Shown: positions 41,611 through 57,588, counted from the stretch's first letter. The stretch is DNA of 64,000 nt from Pseudomonas wadenswilerensis (GCF_900497695.1 NZ_UIDD01000003.1:186001-250000), one strand, 5' to 3'. The notes: generated by a model not told the origin, from the sequence alone. Translations and numbers: made by a program.

Positions 41611-43530
41611 ATGGGTAAAATCATTGGTATCGACCTGGGGACCACCAACTCCTGCGTCTCCATTCTGGAAAACGGCAACGTCAAGGTTATCGAGAACGCC
41701 GAAGGCGCTCGTACCACGCCGTCGATCATTGCCTACGCCAACGATGGCGAAATCCTGGTTGGCCAGTCGGCCAAGCGTCAGGCGGTCACCAACCCGCACA
41801 ACACCCTGTACGCGGTAAAGCGTCTGATCGGCCGTCGCTTCGATGAAGAAGTGGTGCAGAAAGACATCCAGATGGTTCCGTACAAGATCGTCAAGGCTGA
41901 CAACAATGACGCCTGGGTTGAAGTGAACGGCCAGAAAATGGCGCCGCCACAAATCTCGGCTGAAATCCTGAAAAAGATGAAGAAGACCGCCGAAGACTAC
42001 CTCGGCGAGCCAGTGACCGAAGCGGTGATCACCGTTCCGGCCTACTTCAACGACAGCCAGCGTCAGGCCACCAAGGACGCCGGCCGTATCGCCGGTCTGG
42101 ACGTCAAGCGGATCATCAACGAACCAACCGCGGCGGCTCTGGCCTACGGCATGGACAAGGCCAAGGGCGATCACACCGTGATCGTTTATGACCTGGGTGG
42201 CGGTACCTTCGACGTTTCGGTCATCGAAATCGCCGAAGTCGACGGCGAGCACCAGTTCGAAGTTCTGGCCACCAACGGTGACACTTTCCTCGGTGGTGAA
42301 GACTTCGACATCCGCCTGATCGACTACCTCGTCGACGAGTTCAAGAAAGAAAGCGGCATGAACCTCAAAGGTGACCCGCTGGCCATGCAGCGCCTGAAAG
42401 AAGCTGCTGAAAAGGCCAAGATCGAGCTGTCCTCGAGCCAGCAGACCGACGTCAACCTGCCGTACATCACTGCAGACGCTACCGGTCCTAAGCACCTGAA
42501 CGTGAAGATCTCCCGCGCCAAGCTGGAATCGCTGGTAGAAGACCTGGTTCAGCGCACCATCGAGCCATGCCGCATCGCCATGAAAGACGCCGGTATCGAC
42601 GTCAGCAAGATCGACGACGTGATCCTGGTCGGCGGTCAGACCCGTATGCCGCTGGTGCAGAAAGCTGTTACCGACTTCTTCGGCAAAGAAGCACGTAAAG
42701 ACGTCAACCCGGACGAAGCGGTTGCCATGGGTGCCGCCATCCAGGGCGCGGTATTGGCCGGTGACGTGAAAGACGTACTGCTGCTGGACGTCAGCCCGCT
42801 GACCCTGGGTATCGAAACCATGGGTGGCGTGATGACCGCGCTGATCGAGAAGAACACCACTATCCCGACCAAGAAGTCGCAAGTGTTCTCGACTGCCGAT
42901 GACAACCAGGGCGCCGTGACCATTCACGTGCTGCAAGGTGAGCGTAAGCAGGCTGCACAGAACAAGTCCCTGGGCAAGTTCGACCTGGCTGACATTCCAC
43001 CAGCACCACGTGGCGTGCCACAGATCGAAGTGACCTTCGATATCGACGCCAACGGCATCCTGCATGTCGGCGCCAAAGACAAGGCCACCGGCAAGACCCA
43101 GTCGATCGTGATCAAGGCCAACTCCGGCCTGTCTGATGAAGAAATTCAGCAGATGATCCGCGACGCCGAAGCGAACTCGGAAGAAGACCGCAAGTTCGAA
43201 GAACTGGCCGCTGCCCGTAACCAGGGTGATGCACTGGTTCACTCGACTCGCAAGATGGTCGCAGACGCCGGTGACAAGGTCACTGCCGATGAGAAAACCG
43301 CGATCGAAGCTGCCGTGGTTGCCCTGGAAGCCGCCATCAAGGGCGACGACAAGGCTGCCATCGACGCCAAGGTCGAAGAGCTGTCGAAAGTCTCGGCTCC
43401 GGTTGCCCAGAAGATGTACGCCGAGCAGTCGGCTGAACAGCCTCAGGGCGGCGCTCAGCAAGCTGAGCCGGAAGCCAAGCACGACGACGTCGTCGATGCC
43501 GAGTTCGAAGAAGTCAAAGAGAACAAGTAA
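41611..43530 (+). CDS. dnaK: Chaperone DnaK (Hsp70)
   Basis: 639 aa, full length. ATPase domain with [13 protein letters not shown] at the N-terminus, [14 protein letters not shown], and [14 protein letters not shown]; linker [19 protein letters not shown]; substrate-binding domain; and the acidic C-terminus ending EEVKENK. It folds and protects client proteins with DnaJ and GrpE, and in this group also controls sigma-32. The start has a GGGAG site six bases before. Confidence 0.98.
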   Translation: MGKIIGIDLGTTNSCVSILENGNVKVIENAEGARTTPSIIAYANDGEILVGQSAKRQAVTNPHNTLYAVKRLIGRRFDEEVVQKDIQMVPYKIVKADNNDAWVEVNGQKMAPPQISAEILKKMKKTAEDYLGEPVTEAVITVPAYFNDSQRQATKDAGRIAGLDVKRIINEPTAAALAYGMDKAKGDHTVIVYDLGGGTFDVSVIEIAEVDGEHQFEVLATNGDTFLGGEDFDIRLIDYLVDEFKKESGMNLKGDPLAMQRLKEAAEKAKIELSSSQQTDVNLPYITADATGPKHLNVKISRAKLESLVEDLVQRTIEPCRIAMKDAGIDVSKIDDVILVGGQTRMPLVQKAVTDFFGKEARKDVNPDEAVAMGAAIQGAVLAGDVKDVLLLDVSPLTLGIETMGGVMTALIEKNTTIPTKKSQVFSTADDNQGAVTIHVLQGERKQAAQNKSLGKFDLADIPPAPRGVPQIEVTFDIDANGILHVGAKDKATGKTQSIVIKANSGLSDEEIQQMIRDAEANSEEDRKFEELAAARNQGDALVHSTRKMVADAGDKVTADEKTAIEAAVVALEAAIKGDDKAAIDAKVEELSKVSAPVAQKMYAEQSAEQPQGGAQQAEPEAKHDDVVDAEFEEVKENK

Positions 43531-43590
43531 TTGCTACAGGTTGTCGGCCAGTTGACTGTTTTTTGATGGTTGGCTGGTAGGATGTCGCCG

Positions 43591-43610
43591 CGCGGGGGCT
43601 TGCTCCCGCG
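43591..43610. repeat. Single REP-like half unit
   Basis: CGCGGGGGCTTGCTCCCGCG, 6-bp arms around eight bases, lies in the 210-base dnaK-dnaJ gap. It may lower dnaJ output relative to dnaK by stopping or pausing a share of transcripts. Confidence 0.5.
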
Positions 43611-43740
43611 TTGGCGTGTCTGCAATACCCGAATTTTTACAGCATCTGTCAGCCGCCCGTGGGGTAGGTGGGGTGGGTGCTGGCGGCACAGCGCGGAATG
43701 CGCAGAGGTTTGCCGAACGTCCTCAAGAGTGCAAAGACTT

Positions 43741-44865
43741 ATGGCAAAGCGTGACTATTACGAAGTTCTGGGAGTTGAGCGCGGCTCCAGTGAAGCGGAC
43801 CTGAAGAAGGCCTATCGCCGCCTGGCGATGAAGCATCACCCGGACCGTAATCCTGATGACAAGGACTCGGAAGAGAAATTCAAGGAAGCCAACGAGGCTT
43901 ACGAAGTGCTCTCCGATGCCAGCAAGCGTGCGGCCTATGACCAGTATGGTCATGCCGGCGTGGATCCGAGCATGGGTGGTGGCGGCGCCGGTTTCGGCGG
44001 CGCGAACTTCTCGGATATCTTCGGTGATGTGTTCAGCGATTTCTTCGGCGGTGGCCGTGGTGGTTCGCGTGGTGGTGCCCAGCGTGGCAGCGACCTGCGT
44101 TATACCCTTGAGCTGAACCTGGAAGAGGCCGTCCGCGGTACCACGGTCAATATCCGTGTGCCGACGCTGGTCAATTGCAAGCCGTGTGACGGCTCCGGCG
44201 CCAAGAAAGGCTCGTCGCCTTCGACCTGCCCGACCTGTGGCGGTATCGGCCAGGTGCGCATGCAGCAGGGCTTCTTCTCGGTCCAGCAGACCTGCCCACG
44301 TTGCCACGGCCAGGGCAAGATCATCACCGACCCGTGCGATTCGTGCCATGGTGAAGGCCGCACCGAAGAGTACAAGACCCTGTCGGTCAAGGTTCCGGCA
44401 GGTGTCGACACCGGCGACCGTATTCGTCTGTCCGGTGAGGGCGAGGCCGGTTCGCAAGGTGGCCCGACTGGCGACCTGTACGTTGTGATCAACGTGCGTG
44501 AACACTCGATTTTCCAGCGCGACGGCAAGCATCTGTACTGCGAAGTGCCGATCAGCTACACCGACGCTGCCCTGGGTGGCGAGCTGGAAGTGCCGACCCT
44601 CGATGGTCGGGTCAAGCTGAAGATCCCGGAAGGTACCCAGACCGGCAAGCAGTTCCGTCTGCGCGGCAAGGGTGTGGCGCCGGTTCGCGGTGGTGGTGCC
44701 GGTGACCTGATGTGCCGGGTCGCGGTGGAAACCCCGGTCAACCTCAGCCGTCGTCAGCGCGAGCTGCTCGAAGAGCTGCGTGATTCGCTGGAAGGCGACA
44801 GTTCCCATTCGCCGAAAGCCAATGGCTGGTTCGAAGGCGTGAAGCGCTTCTTCGGTGATCTCTAA
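43741..44865 (+). CDS. dnaJ: Chaperone DnaJ (Hsp40)
   Basis: 374 aa. J domain at residues 4-70 with HPD at 33-35; a Gly/Phe-rich linker ([24 protein letters not shown]) to about 125; then the zinc domain with four CxxCxGxG repeats ([32 protein letters not shown]), all complete; and the C-terminal client-binding domains. It hands unfolded proteins to DnaK. The start at 43741 gives [12 protein letters not shown]; the frame open upstream is not used. The dnaK stop is 210 bases before. Confidence 0.97.
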   Translation: MAKRDYYEVLGVERGSSEADLKKAYRRLAMKHHPDRNPDDKDSEEKFKEANEAYEVLSDASKRAAYDQYGHAGVDPSMGGGGAGFGGANFSDIFGDVFSDFFGGGRGGSRGGAQRGSDLRYTLELNLEEAVRGTTVNIRVPTLVNCKPCDGSGAKKGSSPSTCPTCGGIGQVRMQQGFFSVQQTCPRCHGQGKIITDPCDSCHGEGRTEEYKTLSVKVPAGVDTGDRIRLSGEGEAGSQGGPTGDLYVVINVREHSIFQRDGKHLYCEVPISYTDAALGGELEVPTLDGRVKLKIPEGTQTGKQFRLRGKGVAPVRGGGAGDLMCRVAVETPVNLSRRQRELLEELRDSLEGDSSHSPKANGWFEGVKRFFGDL

Positions 44866-44875
44866 GAAGGAATAG

Positions 44876-45682
<807 letters not shown>

Positions 45683-45693
45683 ACGCTGTTCAG

Positions 45694-45710
45694 GGGCCGC
45701 TGCGCGGCCC
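45694..45710 (+). terminator. Hairpin after dapB
   Basis: GGGCCGC and GCGGCCC (7 bp) lie 12 bases past the dapB stop and lead straight into the REP pair. No U-tract, so its role as terminator is only likely by position. Confidence 0.5.
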
Positions 45711-45801
45711 ATCGCTGGCAAGGCCAGCTCCCACAGGAATTGCGCCATGGCTGCAATTCCTGAGTCTCAGTATCTCCTGTGGGAGCTGGCTTGCCAGCGA
45801 T
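45711..45801. repeat. Inverted REP pair between dapB and carA
   Basis: ATCGCTGGCAAGGCCAGCTC at 45711 and its near inverse ending at 45801 enclose a second, smaller inverted repeat (AGGAATTG/CAATTCCT). Same family as 561-630. Confidence 0.78.
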
Positions 45802-45934
45802 GCTTTTCCATTCCCGCGACGCCCTGTCGCATTCCTGCGCCTTTCAGGTACTTCAGTGGTAGACCAAAAAAGCGTTTTTCTGTAAGCTACAGCTTTAGTG
45901 TGTCCACTAAAAGCGCGCAGATAATTCGACGAAG

Positions 45935-45973
45935 AAAGCGGGGTGACGTGTCTATACGTCATTCCGCTTTTTT
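45935..45973 (+). terminator. Intrinsic terminator in the carA leader, possible attenuator
   Basis: A continuous 15-bp stem (45935-45949 with 45956-45970, two G-U pairs) and a six-base loop, ended by TTTTTT. It lies 46 bases before the carA start, inside the likely leader, so it may cut off transcription conditionally. Confidence 0.75.
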
Positions 45974-46018
45974 GCAACCTGCGATCGCCCCTTCAGGCTA
46001 GATTTACGGGAGGTCTTC

Positions 46019-47155
46019 TTGACTAAGCCAGCCATACTCGCCCTTGCTGATGGCAGCATTTTTCGCGGTGAAGCCATTGGAGCCGACGGTCAGACCGTTG
46101 GTGAGGTGGTGTTTAACACCGCAATGACCGGCTATCAGGAAATCCTGACTGACCCTTCCTATGCGCAGCAAATCGTTACCCTGACTTACCCGCACATCGG
46201 CAACACCGGCACCACGCCGGAAGACGCCGAATCCGACCGCGTCTGGTCGGCCGGTCTGGTGATTCGCGACCTGCCTCTGATCGCGAGCAACTGGCGCAAC
46301 AAGCAATCCCTGCCTGATTACCTCAAGGCCCACAACGTGGTGGCGATCGCTGGTATCGACACCCGTCGCCTGACCCGCATCCTGCGTGAGAAGGGCGCGC
46401 AGAACGGCTGCATCCTCGCCGGCGACAACATCAGCGAAGAGGCCGCAATCGCCGCCGCTCGCGGCTTCCCGGGCCTGAAGGGCATGGACCTGGCGAAAGT
46501 CGTCAGCACCAAGAACAGCTACGAATGGCGCTCCAGCGTCTGGGAGCTGAAGACCGACAGCCACGCCACCATTGAAGCGTCCGAGCTGCCGTACCACGTG
46601 GTTGCCTACGATTTTGGCGTCAAGCTGAACATCCTGCGCATGCTGGTCGCCCGCGGCTGCCGCCTGACTGTAGTGCCGGCGCAAACCCCGGCCAGCGAAG
46701 TCCTCGCGCTCAACCCCGATGGCGTGTTCCTGTCCAACGGCCCTGGCGATCCGGAGCCTTGCGACTACGCGATCCAGGCGATCAAGGACATCCTCGAAAC
46801 CGAGATCCCGGTGTTCGGCATTTGCCTGGGTCACCAGTTGCTGGCCCTGGCCTCCGGTGCCAAGACCGTGAAAATGGGTCATGGTCACCACGGCGCCAAC
46901 CACCCGGTCCAGGACCTGGACACCGGCGTTGTGATGATCACCAGCCAGAACCACGGCTTTGCGGTTGACGAAGCAACCCTGCCGGGTAACGTGCGCGCCA
47001 TCCACAAGTCGCTGTTCGACGGCACCCTGCAAGGCATCGAGCGCACCGACAAGAGCGCGTTCAGCTTCCAGGGCCACCCTGAAGCCAGCCCGGGCCCGAC
47101 CGACGTCGCGCCACTGTTCGACCGTTTCATCGATGCCATGGCCAAGCGCCGCTGA
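46019..47155 (+). CDS. carA: Carbamoyl-phosphate synthase, small subunit
   Basis: 378 aa. It is the glutaminase that feeds ammonia to CarB. The C-terminal class I amidotransferase domain has the nucleophile Cys in [15 protein letters not shown] and the His/Glu pair in [11 protein letters not shown]. The start is a TTG ([19 protein letters not shown]) with GGGAGG before it; this start is the usual one in pseudomonads. The gene's use in arginine and pyrimidine synthesis makes a leader control (see the hairpin just upstream) plausible. Confidence 0.96.
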   Translation: MTKPAILALADGSIFRGEAIGADGQTVGEVVFNTAMTGYQEILTDPSYAQQIVTLTYPHIGNTGTTPEDAESDRVWSAGLVIRDLPLIASNWRNKQSLPDYLKAHNVVAIAGIDTRRLTRILREKGAQNGCILAGDNISEEAAIAAARGFPGLKGMDLAKVVSTKNSYEWRSSVWELKTDSHATIEASELPYHVVAYDFGVKLNILRMLVARGCRLTVVPAQTPASEVLALNPDGVFLSNGPGDPEPCDYAIQAIKDILETEIPVFGICLGHQLLALASGAKTVKMGHGHHGANHPVQDLDTGVVMITSQNHGFAVDEATLPGNVRAIHKSLFDGTLQGIERTDKSAFSFQGHPEASPGPTDVAPLFDRFIDAMAKRR

Positions 47156-47261
47156 GCATCTGGCGAGAAGGCCCTGGACCGGTGCAAGCCGCGTTCAGGT
47201 GCCGCCCCCAAGATTGTTCAATGCGGCTTGCCGACTGACCTGCGGAATTGAGTGACAACCC

Positions 47262-50479
<3,218 letters not shown>

Positions 50480-50483
<4 letters not shown>

Positions 50484-50956
50484 TCAAATACCCGATGACT
50501 GTCCAGGGCCATCGCGCCCTGGAAGATGAGCATGAATTCCTCAGCAAGACCGAGCGTCCGCGCCTGAGCCAGGCCATTGGCGAGGCCCGCGAACTCGGTG
50601 ACCTCAAGGAAAACGCCGAATACCACGCTGCCCGTGAAGAGCAGGGTATGGTCGAAGCGCGAATCCGTGATATCGAAGGGCGTCTGCAGAACGCGGTGGT
50701 CATTGATGTCACCACTATTGCGCACACCGGCAAGGTGATCTTCGGCACTACCGTCGAAATCGCCAACGTCGAGACGGACGAAAGCTTGAAGTACAAGATC
50801 GTCGGTGAGGATGAAGCCGACATCAAATCCGGCAAACTGTCGGTGGGTTCGCCCATCGCCCGTGCTCTGATCGGCAAGGAAGAAGGCGACGTTGTGGCGG
50901 TGAAAACCCCGAGCGGCCTGGTCGAGTACGAGATTGTCGAAGTCGCCCACATTTGA
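50480..50956 (+). CDS. greA: Transcription elongation factor GreA
   Basis: 158 aa. The N-terminal coiled coil has the GreA signature ([20 protein letters not shown], then [14 protein letters not shown]) with the two acidic residues at its tip (D and E in GDLKENAEY), which help RNA polymerase cut backtracked RNA. The C-terminal domain has [25 protein letters not shown] overlap with carB gives translational coupling, a conserved trait. Confidence 0.97.
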
Positions 50957-51380
50957 CCGTCGCCGCGGCTTTGCCGCGGCCCCGGTGATCTGGCAACTGA
51001 CCCAGGTGTTCTGGGTTGGTGGCCTGTGGATGCTGCATTTCGGTCTGTTGCCGGCGTTGGGCCAGATTGGCCTGGCGCCGCTGCTGATCGAGGATATTGG
51101 CAGCCTGATGGCATCGTTGCTGGTGGCGTTTGCGGCGTTTTGCGCAGGCGTGCAGGCACTGGTGCTGATTCAGGCTCAGGGCCTGGCCAGTCTGTGGCGG
51201 GACATGCGGGGGCAGTTGCTGTCGATGGCGATGCTGGCGTGCGTGGTGTATTTCGCCTTGCGCATGGGCATGCCGGAGGAGTTGCGCTGGCAGCTGTTCT
51301 GCTACCTGGTGCTGGGCCTGACCGGCTTGCTGCTGGTCATGCAACCCGTGCCGGGCAGGGCGCGCAAGGCGCGCCACTGA
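50934..51380 (+). CDS. Small integral membrane protein, DUF4149/TMEM205-like
   Basis: About 148 aa from a TTG start inside the end of greA, or 131 aa from GTG 50985; the sequence does not decide. It has four hydrophobic spans ([73 protein letters not shown]), and the first, with its Trp/Gly pattern, resembles the DUF4149 family. Conserved in place between greA and yhbY in pseudomonads. Role unknown. Confidence 0.75.
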   Translation: MSKSPTFDRRRGFAAAPVIWQLTQVFWVGGLWMLHFGLLPALGQIGLAPLLIEDIGSLMASLLVAFAAFCAGVQALVLIQAQGLASLWRDMRGQLLSMAMLACVVYFALRMGMPEELRWQLFCYLVLGLTGLLLVMQPVPGRARKARH

Positions 51381-51392
51381 CCGGGGCGAACA

Positions 51393-51701
51393 TCACTTGT
51401 AACGGTGGATGTTCGACAGCTGTTTGTTCGGCTGCGGATTGCGGCGATAGATCAGCGCTTTCTTGCCGATGGTCTGTACCAGTTCGGCGCGGCCGGCCTT
51501 GCACAGCGCGGCAATTGCGGCAGCACGCTCTTCGCGGTCTTCGGAGCGAATCTCGACTTTGATCAGTTCGTGATCGGCCAGAGCGCGTTCGAGTTCGGCG
51601 ATAACCCCTTCAGTCAGCCCGTTGCCTGCCACAATCAGAACTGGTTTCAGGTCGTGGCCAATGGATTTGTACTGTTTCTTCTGCTCGTTATTGAGCGGCA
51701 T
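51393..51701 (-). CDS. yhbY: Ribosome assembly RNA-binding protein YhbY
   Basis: 102 aa. The single CRM (CRS1-YhbY) domain covers the protein: MPLNNEQKKQYKSIGHDLKP, VLIVAGNGLTEGVIAELERA, the ELIKVEI strand, and a GxxG-like loop region. It binds pre-50S particles. Divergent from rlmE, another ribosome assembly gene, with about 100 bases between, the standard gammaproteobacterial order. Confidence 0.94.
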   Translation of the reverse strand: MPLNNEQKKQYKSIGHDLKPVLIVAGNGLTEGVIAELERALADHELIKVEIRSEDREERAAAIAALCKAGRAELVQTIGKKALIYRRNPQPNKQLSNIHRYK

Positions 51702-51801
51702 AATCTGACCCTTTGTCTGATTCTGTAAAAATGGCGGCCATTTTACCCGAGGGCCCGTGGATCCGCCCAGTTAATCACGACCCTTATCATCGAGGTGCCC
51801 A

Positions 51802-52425
51802 ATGGCGCGTTCCAAGACAAGCCTTGGCTGGCTGAAAGAACACTTCAACGATCCTTACGTTAAAAAAGCGCAAAAGGATGGTTATCGCTCGCGTGCGAGC
51901 TATAAATTGCTGGAAATTCAAGAAAAGTACCGGATTATCCGCCCGGGTATGAGTGTCGTCGATCTCGGCGCGGCGCCGGGTGGCTGGTCGCAGGTGACCA
52001 GTCGTCTGATCGGCGGTCAGGGCCGCTTGATCGCTTCCGATATCCTGGAAATGGACAGTATTCCCGACGTTACCTTCATCCAGGGCGACTTTACCCAGGA
52101 CGAAGTGCTGGCACAGATCCTTGAGGCGGTGGGTAATTCGCATGTAGACCTTGTGATTTCCGATATGGCCCCCAATATGAGTGGTACGCCTGCCGTGGAT
52201 ATTCCCAAGGCCATGTTTCTCTGTGAGCTGGCCATTGATCTGGCGACCCGGGTACTCAAGCCGGGTGGTGATTTCCTGATCAAGATTTTCCAGGGCGAAG
52301 GGTTTGACGTATACCTCAAGGACGCTCGTCAGAAATTCGACAAGGTCCAGATGCTCAAACCTGATTCTTCGCGGGACCGCTCCCGTGAACAGTACTTGCT
52401 GGCGAGGGGTTACCGCGGCGAGTAG
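51802..52425 (+). CDS. rlmE: 23S rRNA 2'-O-ribose U2552 methyltransferase
   Basis: 207 aa, also called FtsJ/RrmJ. It methylates U2552 in the A loop. The N-terminus [20 protein letters not shown] and the catalytic Lys in [10 protein letters not shown] are typical; the SAM site is [12 protein letters not shown]; the catalytic Asp is in [13 protein letters not shown]; the second catalytic Lys is in [14 protein letters not shown]. All four (K-D-K-E) are in place. It is followed by ftsH about 200 bases on. Confidence 0.96.
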   Translation: MARSKTSLGWLKEHFNDPYVKKAQKDGYRSRASYKLLEIQEKYRIIRPGMSVVDLGAAPGGWSQVTSRLIGGQGRLIASDILEMDSIPDVTFIQGDFTQDEVLAQILEAVGNSHVDLVISDMAPNMSGTPAVDIPKAMFLCELAIDLATRVLKPGGDFLIKIFQGEGFDVYLKDARQKFDKVQMLKPDSSRDRSREQYLLARGYRGE

Positions 52426-52629
52426 GGGCGTCAGGCCGGCGGCTTCCAGGGTGTCCGATAGTTTTTTCCAATCGGCTCTCCTGCCTGACCTGGATGTACT
52501 TCGTGTAGTCTAGGTTTCACAAAGGGTTACAGACGGCGCCTGCAGATGTGTAGGTTATGTAGTAAGTTAAGCCGGTGAATATCATGCGAGGCACGGCTGC
52601 GCCGTCAGCCGGCTTCAGAGGGTAGCTAA

Positions 52630-54546
52630 TTGAACGATATGGCAAAGAACTTGATCCTGTGGTTGATCATCGCGGCTGTCCTGGTGACGGTGATGAACAA
52701 CTTCTCCAGCCCGAATGAGCCGCAGACCCTCAACTATTCCGACTTCATTCAGCAGGTCAAGGATGGCAAGGTCGAGCGCGTTGCGGTCGACGGCTACGTC
52801 ATTACCGGTAAACGTACCGATGGCGACAGCTTCAAGACCATCCGTCCGGCCATTCAGGACAACGGCCTGATCGGCGACCTGGTCGACAACCACGTCGTGG
52901 TCGAAGGCAAGCAGCCAGAGCAGCAGAGCATCTGGACCCAACTGCTGGTCGCCAGCTTCCCGATCCTGGTCATCATTGCCGTATTCATGTTCTTCATGCG
53001 TCAGATGCAGGGCGGCGCCGGTGGCAAGGGCGGGCCGATGAGCTTCGGCAAGAGCAAGGCGCGCCTGCTTTCCGAAGACCAGGTGAAAACCACCCTGGCC
53101 GACGTCGCTGGTTGCGACGAAGCCAAGGAAGAAGTCGGCGAGCTGGTCGAATTTCTGCGCGACCCAGGCAAGTTCCAGCGCCTGGGCGGTCGTATTCCTC
53201 GCGGCGTGCTCATGGTTGGCCCGCCAGGTACCGGTAAGACCCTGATAGCCAAGGCCATTGCCGGCGAAGCCAAGGTGCCGTTCTTCACCATCTCCGGCTC
53301 CGACTTTGTCGAGATGTTCGTAGGTGTTGGTGCCAGCCGTGTGCGCGACATGTTCGAGCAGGCCAAGAAGCATGCTCCGTGCATCATCTTCATCGACGAA
53401 ATCGACGCCGTCGGCCGCCATCGTGGTGCCGGCATGGGCGGCGGTCACGACGAACGCGAGCAGACCCTCAACCAGTTGCTGGTGGAGATGGACGGCTTCG
53501 AAATGAACGACGGCATCATCGTCATCGCCGCGACCAACCGTCCGGACGTACTCGACCCGGCGCTGCTGCGTCCGGGCCGTTTCGACCGCCAGGTGGTGGT
53601 TGGCCTGCCGGATATCCGTGGCCGTGAGCAGATCCTCAAAGTGCATATGCGCAAGGTGCCGATTGGCGAGAACGTCAATCCAGCGGTCATTGCCCGTGGT
53701 ACTCCAGGTTTCTCCGGTGCGGACCTGGCCAACCTGGTCAACGAGGCGTCGTTGTTCGCTGCCCGTGGTGGCAAGCGCGTCGTCGAGATGAAAGAGTTCG
53801 AGCTGGCCAAAGACAAGATCATGATGGGCGCCGAGCGCAAGAGCATGGTCATGTCCGAGAAAGAGAAGCAGAACACCGCTTATCACGAGGCTGGTCACGC
53901 CATTGTCGGTCGCGTCGTGCCCGAGCATGACCCGGTCTACAAGGTATCGATCATTCCGCGGGGCCGGGCACTGGGTGTCACCATGTTCCTGCCTGAGGAA
54001 GACCGCTACAGCCTGTCCAAGCGCGCGCTGATCAGCCAGATCTGCTCGCTGTACGGTGGCCGTATCGCCGAAGAGATGACCCTGGGCTTCGATGGCGTCA
54101 CCACCGGTGCATCCAACGACATCATGCGTGCCAGCCAGATCGCCCGTAACATGGTCACTAAATGGGGTCTGTCGGAAAAACTCGGTCCGCTGATGTATGC
54201 CGAAGAAGAAGGCGAAGTGTTTCTGGGCCGCAGTGCCGGTTCCCAGCACGCCAGCGTCTCCGGTGAAACCGCCAAGCTGATCGACTCCGAAGTGCGCAGC
54301 ATCATTGACCAGTGCTATGCCACGGCCAAGCAGATCCTCACTGAGAACCGCGACAAGCTCGACGCCATGGCCGATGCGCTGATGAAGTACGAGACCATCG
54401 ATGCCGATCAGATCGACGACATCATGGCTGGTCGCGAGCCACGCGAGCCGCGTGATTGGGAAGGTGGGTCAGGCACTCCAGGCACCTCTGCTCCGCAGAG
54501 CGATCGCCCAGAGTCGCCGATCGGCGGTCCAGCGGCGCAAGTCTAA
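52630..54546 (+). CDS. ftsH: ATP-dependent zinc metalloprotease FtsH
   Basis: 638 aa from a TTG (MNDMAKNL); ATG 52639 (MAKNLILW) is an equal candidate. Two membrane spans flank a periplasmic domain ([15 protein letters not shown] at the N-terminus and [19 protein letters not shown] near residue 107). AAA module with Walker [10 protein letters not shown], Walker B IIFIDEID and the SRH ([20 protein letters not shown]). Zinc protease motif HEAGH. It degrades membrane proteins, sigma-32 and, in the family, LpxC. Next in line are folP and glmM, the conserved order. Confidence 0.97.
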   Translation: MNDMAKNLILWLIIAAVLVTVMNNFSSPNEPQTLNYSDFIQQVKDGKVERVAVDGYVITGKRTDGDSFKTIRPAIQDNGLIGDLVDNHVVVEGKQPEQQSIWTQLLVASFPILVIIAVFMFFMRQMQGGAGGKGGPMSFGKSKARLLSEDQVKTTLADVAGCDEAKEEVGELVEFLRDPGKFQRLGGRIPRGVLMVGPPGTGKTLIAKAIAGEAKVPFFTISGSDFVEMFVGVGASRVRDMFEQAKKHAPCIIFIDEIDAVGRHRGAGMGGGHDEREQTLNQLLVEMDGFEMNDGIIVIAATNRPDVLDPALLRPGRFDRQVVVGLPDIRGREQILKVHMRKVPIGENVNPAVIARGTPGFSGADLANLVNEASLFAARGGKRVVEMKEFELAKDKIMMGAERKSMVMSEKEKQNTAYHEAGHAIVGRVVPEHDPVYKVSIIPRGRALGVTMFLPEEDRYSLSKRALISQICSLYGGRIAEEMTLGFDGVTTGASNDIMRASQIARNMVTKWGLSEKLGPLMYAEEEGEVFLGRSAGSQHASVSGETAKLIDSEVRSIIDQCYATAKQILTENRDKLDAMADALMKYETIDADQIDDIMAGREPREPRDWEGGSGTPGTSAPQSDRPESPIGGPAAQV

Positions 54547-54554
54547 GGGCACAT

Positions 54555-55406
54555 ATGACCTCACAGCAGTACCCGACCCGGTTGCCTTGCGGCAACCGGG
54601 TTCTTGATTTGTCCCGTACCCATGTCATGGGTATCCTCAATATCACCCCCGATTCCTTCTCCGATGGCGGCCGCTTCACCCAGCGTGACGCAGCCTTGCG
54701 TCACGCCGAGGCGATGGTGGCTGCCGGTGCGACCCTGGTCGATGTCGGTGGCGAGTCCACCCGCCCTGGCGCTCGCGCGGTGTCGGCGCTTGAAGAACTG
54801 GAGCGCGTTGCGCCGATCGTCGAGGCGATCAGTCGCGAACTCGATGTGATCATCTCGGTCGATACTTCGACGCCAGCGGTGATCCGTGAGTCGGCCAGGC
54901 TCGGTGCCGGGCTGATCAACGATGTGCGCTCGCTCAGTCGTGATGGCGCCCTGGATGCCGCAGCAGCTACCGGTTTGCCGGTGTGCCTGATGCATATGCG
55001 TGGCGAGCCGGGCGATATGCAGGATAATCCTCATTACGAGGATGTCACCGCCGAGGTGGCGAGCTATCTTGAAGAGCGAATGGCTGCCTGCGCGGCCGTG
55101 GGCATCGAGGCCGGGCGGATCATCCTCGATCCGGGTTTCGGCTTCGCCAAGACCCTGGAACACAACCTCAGCCTGTTCAAGCACATGGAGGCGCTCCATC
55201 GGTTGGGGCGTCCTTTGCTGGTGGGTGTTTCTCGCAAGAGCATGATCGGTCTGGCCCTGGGCCGCCCGGTCGGAGAACGGCTCTATGGCGGCCTGGCCCT
55301 GGCTGCGCTGGCGATGACCAAGGGAGCGAGCATATTGCGCGTTCACGATGTCGCCGAAACCGCCGATGTAGTGCGGATGATTGCTGCGGTGCAAGCCGCC
55401 GAATAA
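54555..55406 (+). CDS. folP: Dihydropteroate synthase
   Basis: 283 aa. It joins p-aminobenzoate to the pterin diphosphate in folate synthesis, and is the sulfonamide target. Signature [16 protein letters not shown] near the N-terminus (pterin site) and [11 protein letters not shown] (sulfonamide-binding loop). Further: [40 protein letters not shown] and [13 protein letters not shown] 54555 follows eight bases after the ftsH stop. Confidence 0.97.
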   Translation: MTSQQYPTRLPCGNRVLDLSRTHVMGILNITPDSFSDGGRFTQRDAALRHAEAMVAAGATLVDVGGESTRPGARAVSALEELERVAPIVEAISRELDVIISVDTSTPAVIRESARLGAGLINDVRSLSRDGALDAAAATGLPVCLMHMRGEPGDMQDNPHYEDVTAEVASYLEERMAACAAVGIEAGRIILDPGFGFAKTLEHNLSLFKHMEALHRLGRPLLVGVSRKSMIGLALGRPVGERLYGGLALAALAMTKGASILRVHDVAETADVVRMIAAVQAAE

Positions 55407-55422
55407 GAGTGATGGAGCATCT

Positions 55423-56763
55423 ATGAGCAGAAAATACTTTGGCACCGATGGCATTCGTGGCCGTGTCGGCGAGTTTCCGATTACCCCTGATTTCATGCTC
55501 AAGCTCGGTTGGGCTGCGGGTATGGCCTTTCGCAAGCAAGGCGCTTGCCGGGTACTGGTCGGTAAGGACACGCGAATTTCGGGCTACATGTTCGAGTCGG
55601 CACTGGAAGCCGGATTGTCGGCGGCTGGCGCTGATGTGATGCTGCTCGGGCCGATGCCGACCCCGGCCATCGCCTACCTGACCCGCACCTTCCACGCCGA
55701 AGCGGGCATTGTCATCAGTGCGTCGCACAACCCGCATGACGACAACGGCATCAAGTTCTTCTCCGGCCAGGGCACCAAGCTGCCGGACGAAGTCGAACTG
55801 ATGATCGAGGAGCTGCTCGACCAGCCGATGACCGTGGTCGAATCGAGCAAGCTGGGCAAGGTGTCGCGTATCAACGATGCGGCTGGCCGTTACATCGAAT
55901 TCTGCAAGAGCAGCGTGCCGAGCAGCACCGATTTTGCCGGTCTCAAGCTGGTGGTCGACTGCGCTCACGGTGCTACCTACAAGGTCGCGCCAAGCGTGTT
56001 CCGCGAGCTGGGTGCCGATGTCACCGTGCTGTCGGCACAGCCCGATGGTCTGAACATCAACGAAAACTGTGGTTCGACCCACATCGAGTCGCTGCAGGCG
56101 GCGGTCCTGGTTGGTCATGCCGACCTGGGTATCGCCTTCGATGGCGACGGCGACCGTGTCCTGATGGTCGATCACACCGGTGCCATCGTCGATGGCGACG
56201 AACTGCTGTTCATCATCGCCCGTGACCTGCACGAGCGTGGCAAGCTGCAGGGTGGGGTGGTGGGTACCCTGATGAGCAACCTGGGGCTGGAGCTGGCCCT
56301 GAAGGACCTCGACATCCCGTTCGTGCGCGCCAAGGTCGGTGACCGCTACGTGATGGCCGAGCTGCTGGGGCGCGACTGGGTGATCGGTGGCGAGAACTCC
56401 GGGCACGTGGTGTGCTGCAACCACACCACCACTGGTGATGCGATCATCGCCGCGCTGCAGGTGCTGATGGCCCTCAAACGCCGCGAAGAGACCCTGGCCC
56501 AGGCCCGTCAGGCCCTGCGCAAATGCCCGCAGGTGCTGATCAATGTGCGCTTCGGTGCGAGCAAAGTCGACCCCCTGGAGCATCCGGCTGTCCAGGAGGC
56601 CAGTGCCAAGGTTACCGAGGCCCTGGCCGGTCGTGGCCGTGTGCTGCTGCGCAAGTCCGGGACAGAGCCTCTGGTGCGGGTAATGGTCGAAGGCGAGGAT
56701 GAAAATCAGGTCCGCGGCCACGCCGAAGCCCTGGCAAAACTGGTAAGTGAAGTTTGCGTTTGA
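55423..56763 (+). CDS. glmM: Phosphoglucosamine mutase
   Basis: 446 aa. It turns glucosamine-6-phosphate into glucosamine-1-phosphate for UDP-GlcNAc. The phosphorylated serine is in [13 protein letters not shown] (Ser101), the metal loop is FDGDGDRV, the sugar loop GGENSGHV, and the phosphate-binding loop [15 protein letters not shown]. Start at 55423 ([13 protein letters not shown]). It follows folP by 16 bases and is likely on the same transcript. Confidence 0.97.
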   Translation: MSRKYFGTDGIRGRVGEFPITPDFMLKLGWAAGMAFRKQGACRVLVGKDTRISGYMFESALEAGLSAAGADVMLLGPMPTPAIAYLTRTFHAEAGIVISASHNPHDDNGIKFFSGQGTKLPDEVELMIEELLDQPMTVVESSKLGKVSRINDAAGRYIEFCKSSVPSSTDFAGLKLVVDCAHGATYKVAPSVFRELGADVTVLSAQPDGLNINENCGSTHIESLQAAVLVGHADLGIAFDGDGDRVLMVDHTGAIVDGDELLFIIARDLHERGKLQGGVVGTLMSNLGLELALKDLDIPFVRAKVGDRYVMAELLGRDWVIGGENSGHVVCCNHTTTGDAIIAALQVLMALKRREETLAQARQALRKCPQVLINVRFGASKVDPLEHPAVQEASAKVTEALAGRGRVLLRKSGTEPLVRVMVEGEDENQVRGHAEALAKLVSEVCV

Positions 56764-56829
56764 AATACGCTTGCCAGAGGTGATTGGGTTGGGTAACATC
56801 TGCGCCCTCTTTGACCGACGAGGTACAGC

Positions 56830-57585
56830 ATGCGTCGCCCTATGGTAGCTGGTAACTGGAAGATGCACGGTACCCGCGCCAGCGTCGCTGAGCTGATCAA
56901 GGGCTTGAGTAATCTCGCCCTGCCGAGCGGTGTCGAGGTCGCGGTGTTTCCCCCCGCCCTGTACATCAATCAGGTAATTGATGGCGTACAAGGCAAGGCG
57001 ATCGCCGTCGGCGCTCAGAATTCTGCGGTACAGCCTGAGCAAGGCGCACTGACCGGTGAAATTGCACCGAGTCAACTGGCCGAGGCAGGTTGCGAGCTGG
57101 TACTGATTGGGCACTCCGAGCGCCGCCAGATCATTGGCGAGAACGACGAAGTCCTCAATCGCAAGTTCGCTGCGGCACAGGCTTGTGGTTTGAAGCCGGT
57201 GCTCTGTGTAGGGGAAACCCTCGAAGAGCGCGAAGCGGGTAAAACGCTTGAGATTGTCGGGCGTCAGCTGGACAGCGTCATCGAAGCGTTCGGTGTCGAA
57301 GTCTTCGCCAGTGCGGTGATTGCCTATGAGCCTGTATGGGCCATCGGTACAGGGCTGACAGCCTCGCCACAGCAGGCTCAGGATGTGCATAAGGCCATTC
57401 GCGAGCAGCTGGCGGCAAAGAACCCGGAAGTCGCAGCGAGTGTGCGGCTTCTATACGGCGGCAGCGTGAAGGCGGCCAATGCGGCTGAACTGTTCGGCAT
57501 GCCGGATATCGATGGGGGCCTGATTGGTGGGGCTTCCCTGAACGCAGACGAATTCGGTGCAATTTGTCGCGCCGCAGGAAACTGA
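56830..57585 (+). CDS. tpiA: Triose-phosphate isomerase
   Basis: 251 aa TIM barrel. Active-site residues are the Asn/Lys of GNWKMHG at the N-terminus, His in LIGHSERR, and the catalytic Glu in [11 protein letters not shown]; the phosphate loop is [11 protein letters not shown]. It interconverts glyceraldehyde-3-phosphate and dihydroxyacetone phosphate. Placement before secG is conserved. The start ATG follows GAGGTA at seven bases. Confidence 0.97.
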   Translation: MRRPMVAGNWKMHGTRASVAELIKGLSNLALPSGVEVAVFPPALYINQVIDGVQGKAIAVGAQNSAVQPEQGALTGEIAPSQLAEAGCELVLIGHSERRQIIGENDEVLNRKFAAAQACGLKPVLCVGETLEEREAGKTLEIVGRQLDSVIEAFGVEVFASAVIAYEPVWAIGTGLTASPQQAQDVHKAIREQLAAKNPEVAASVRLLYGGSVKAANAAELFGMPDIDGGLIGGASLNADEFGAICRAAGN

Positions 57586-57588
57586 AAA

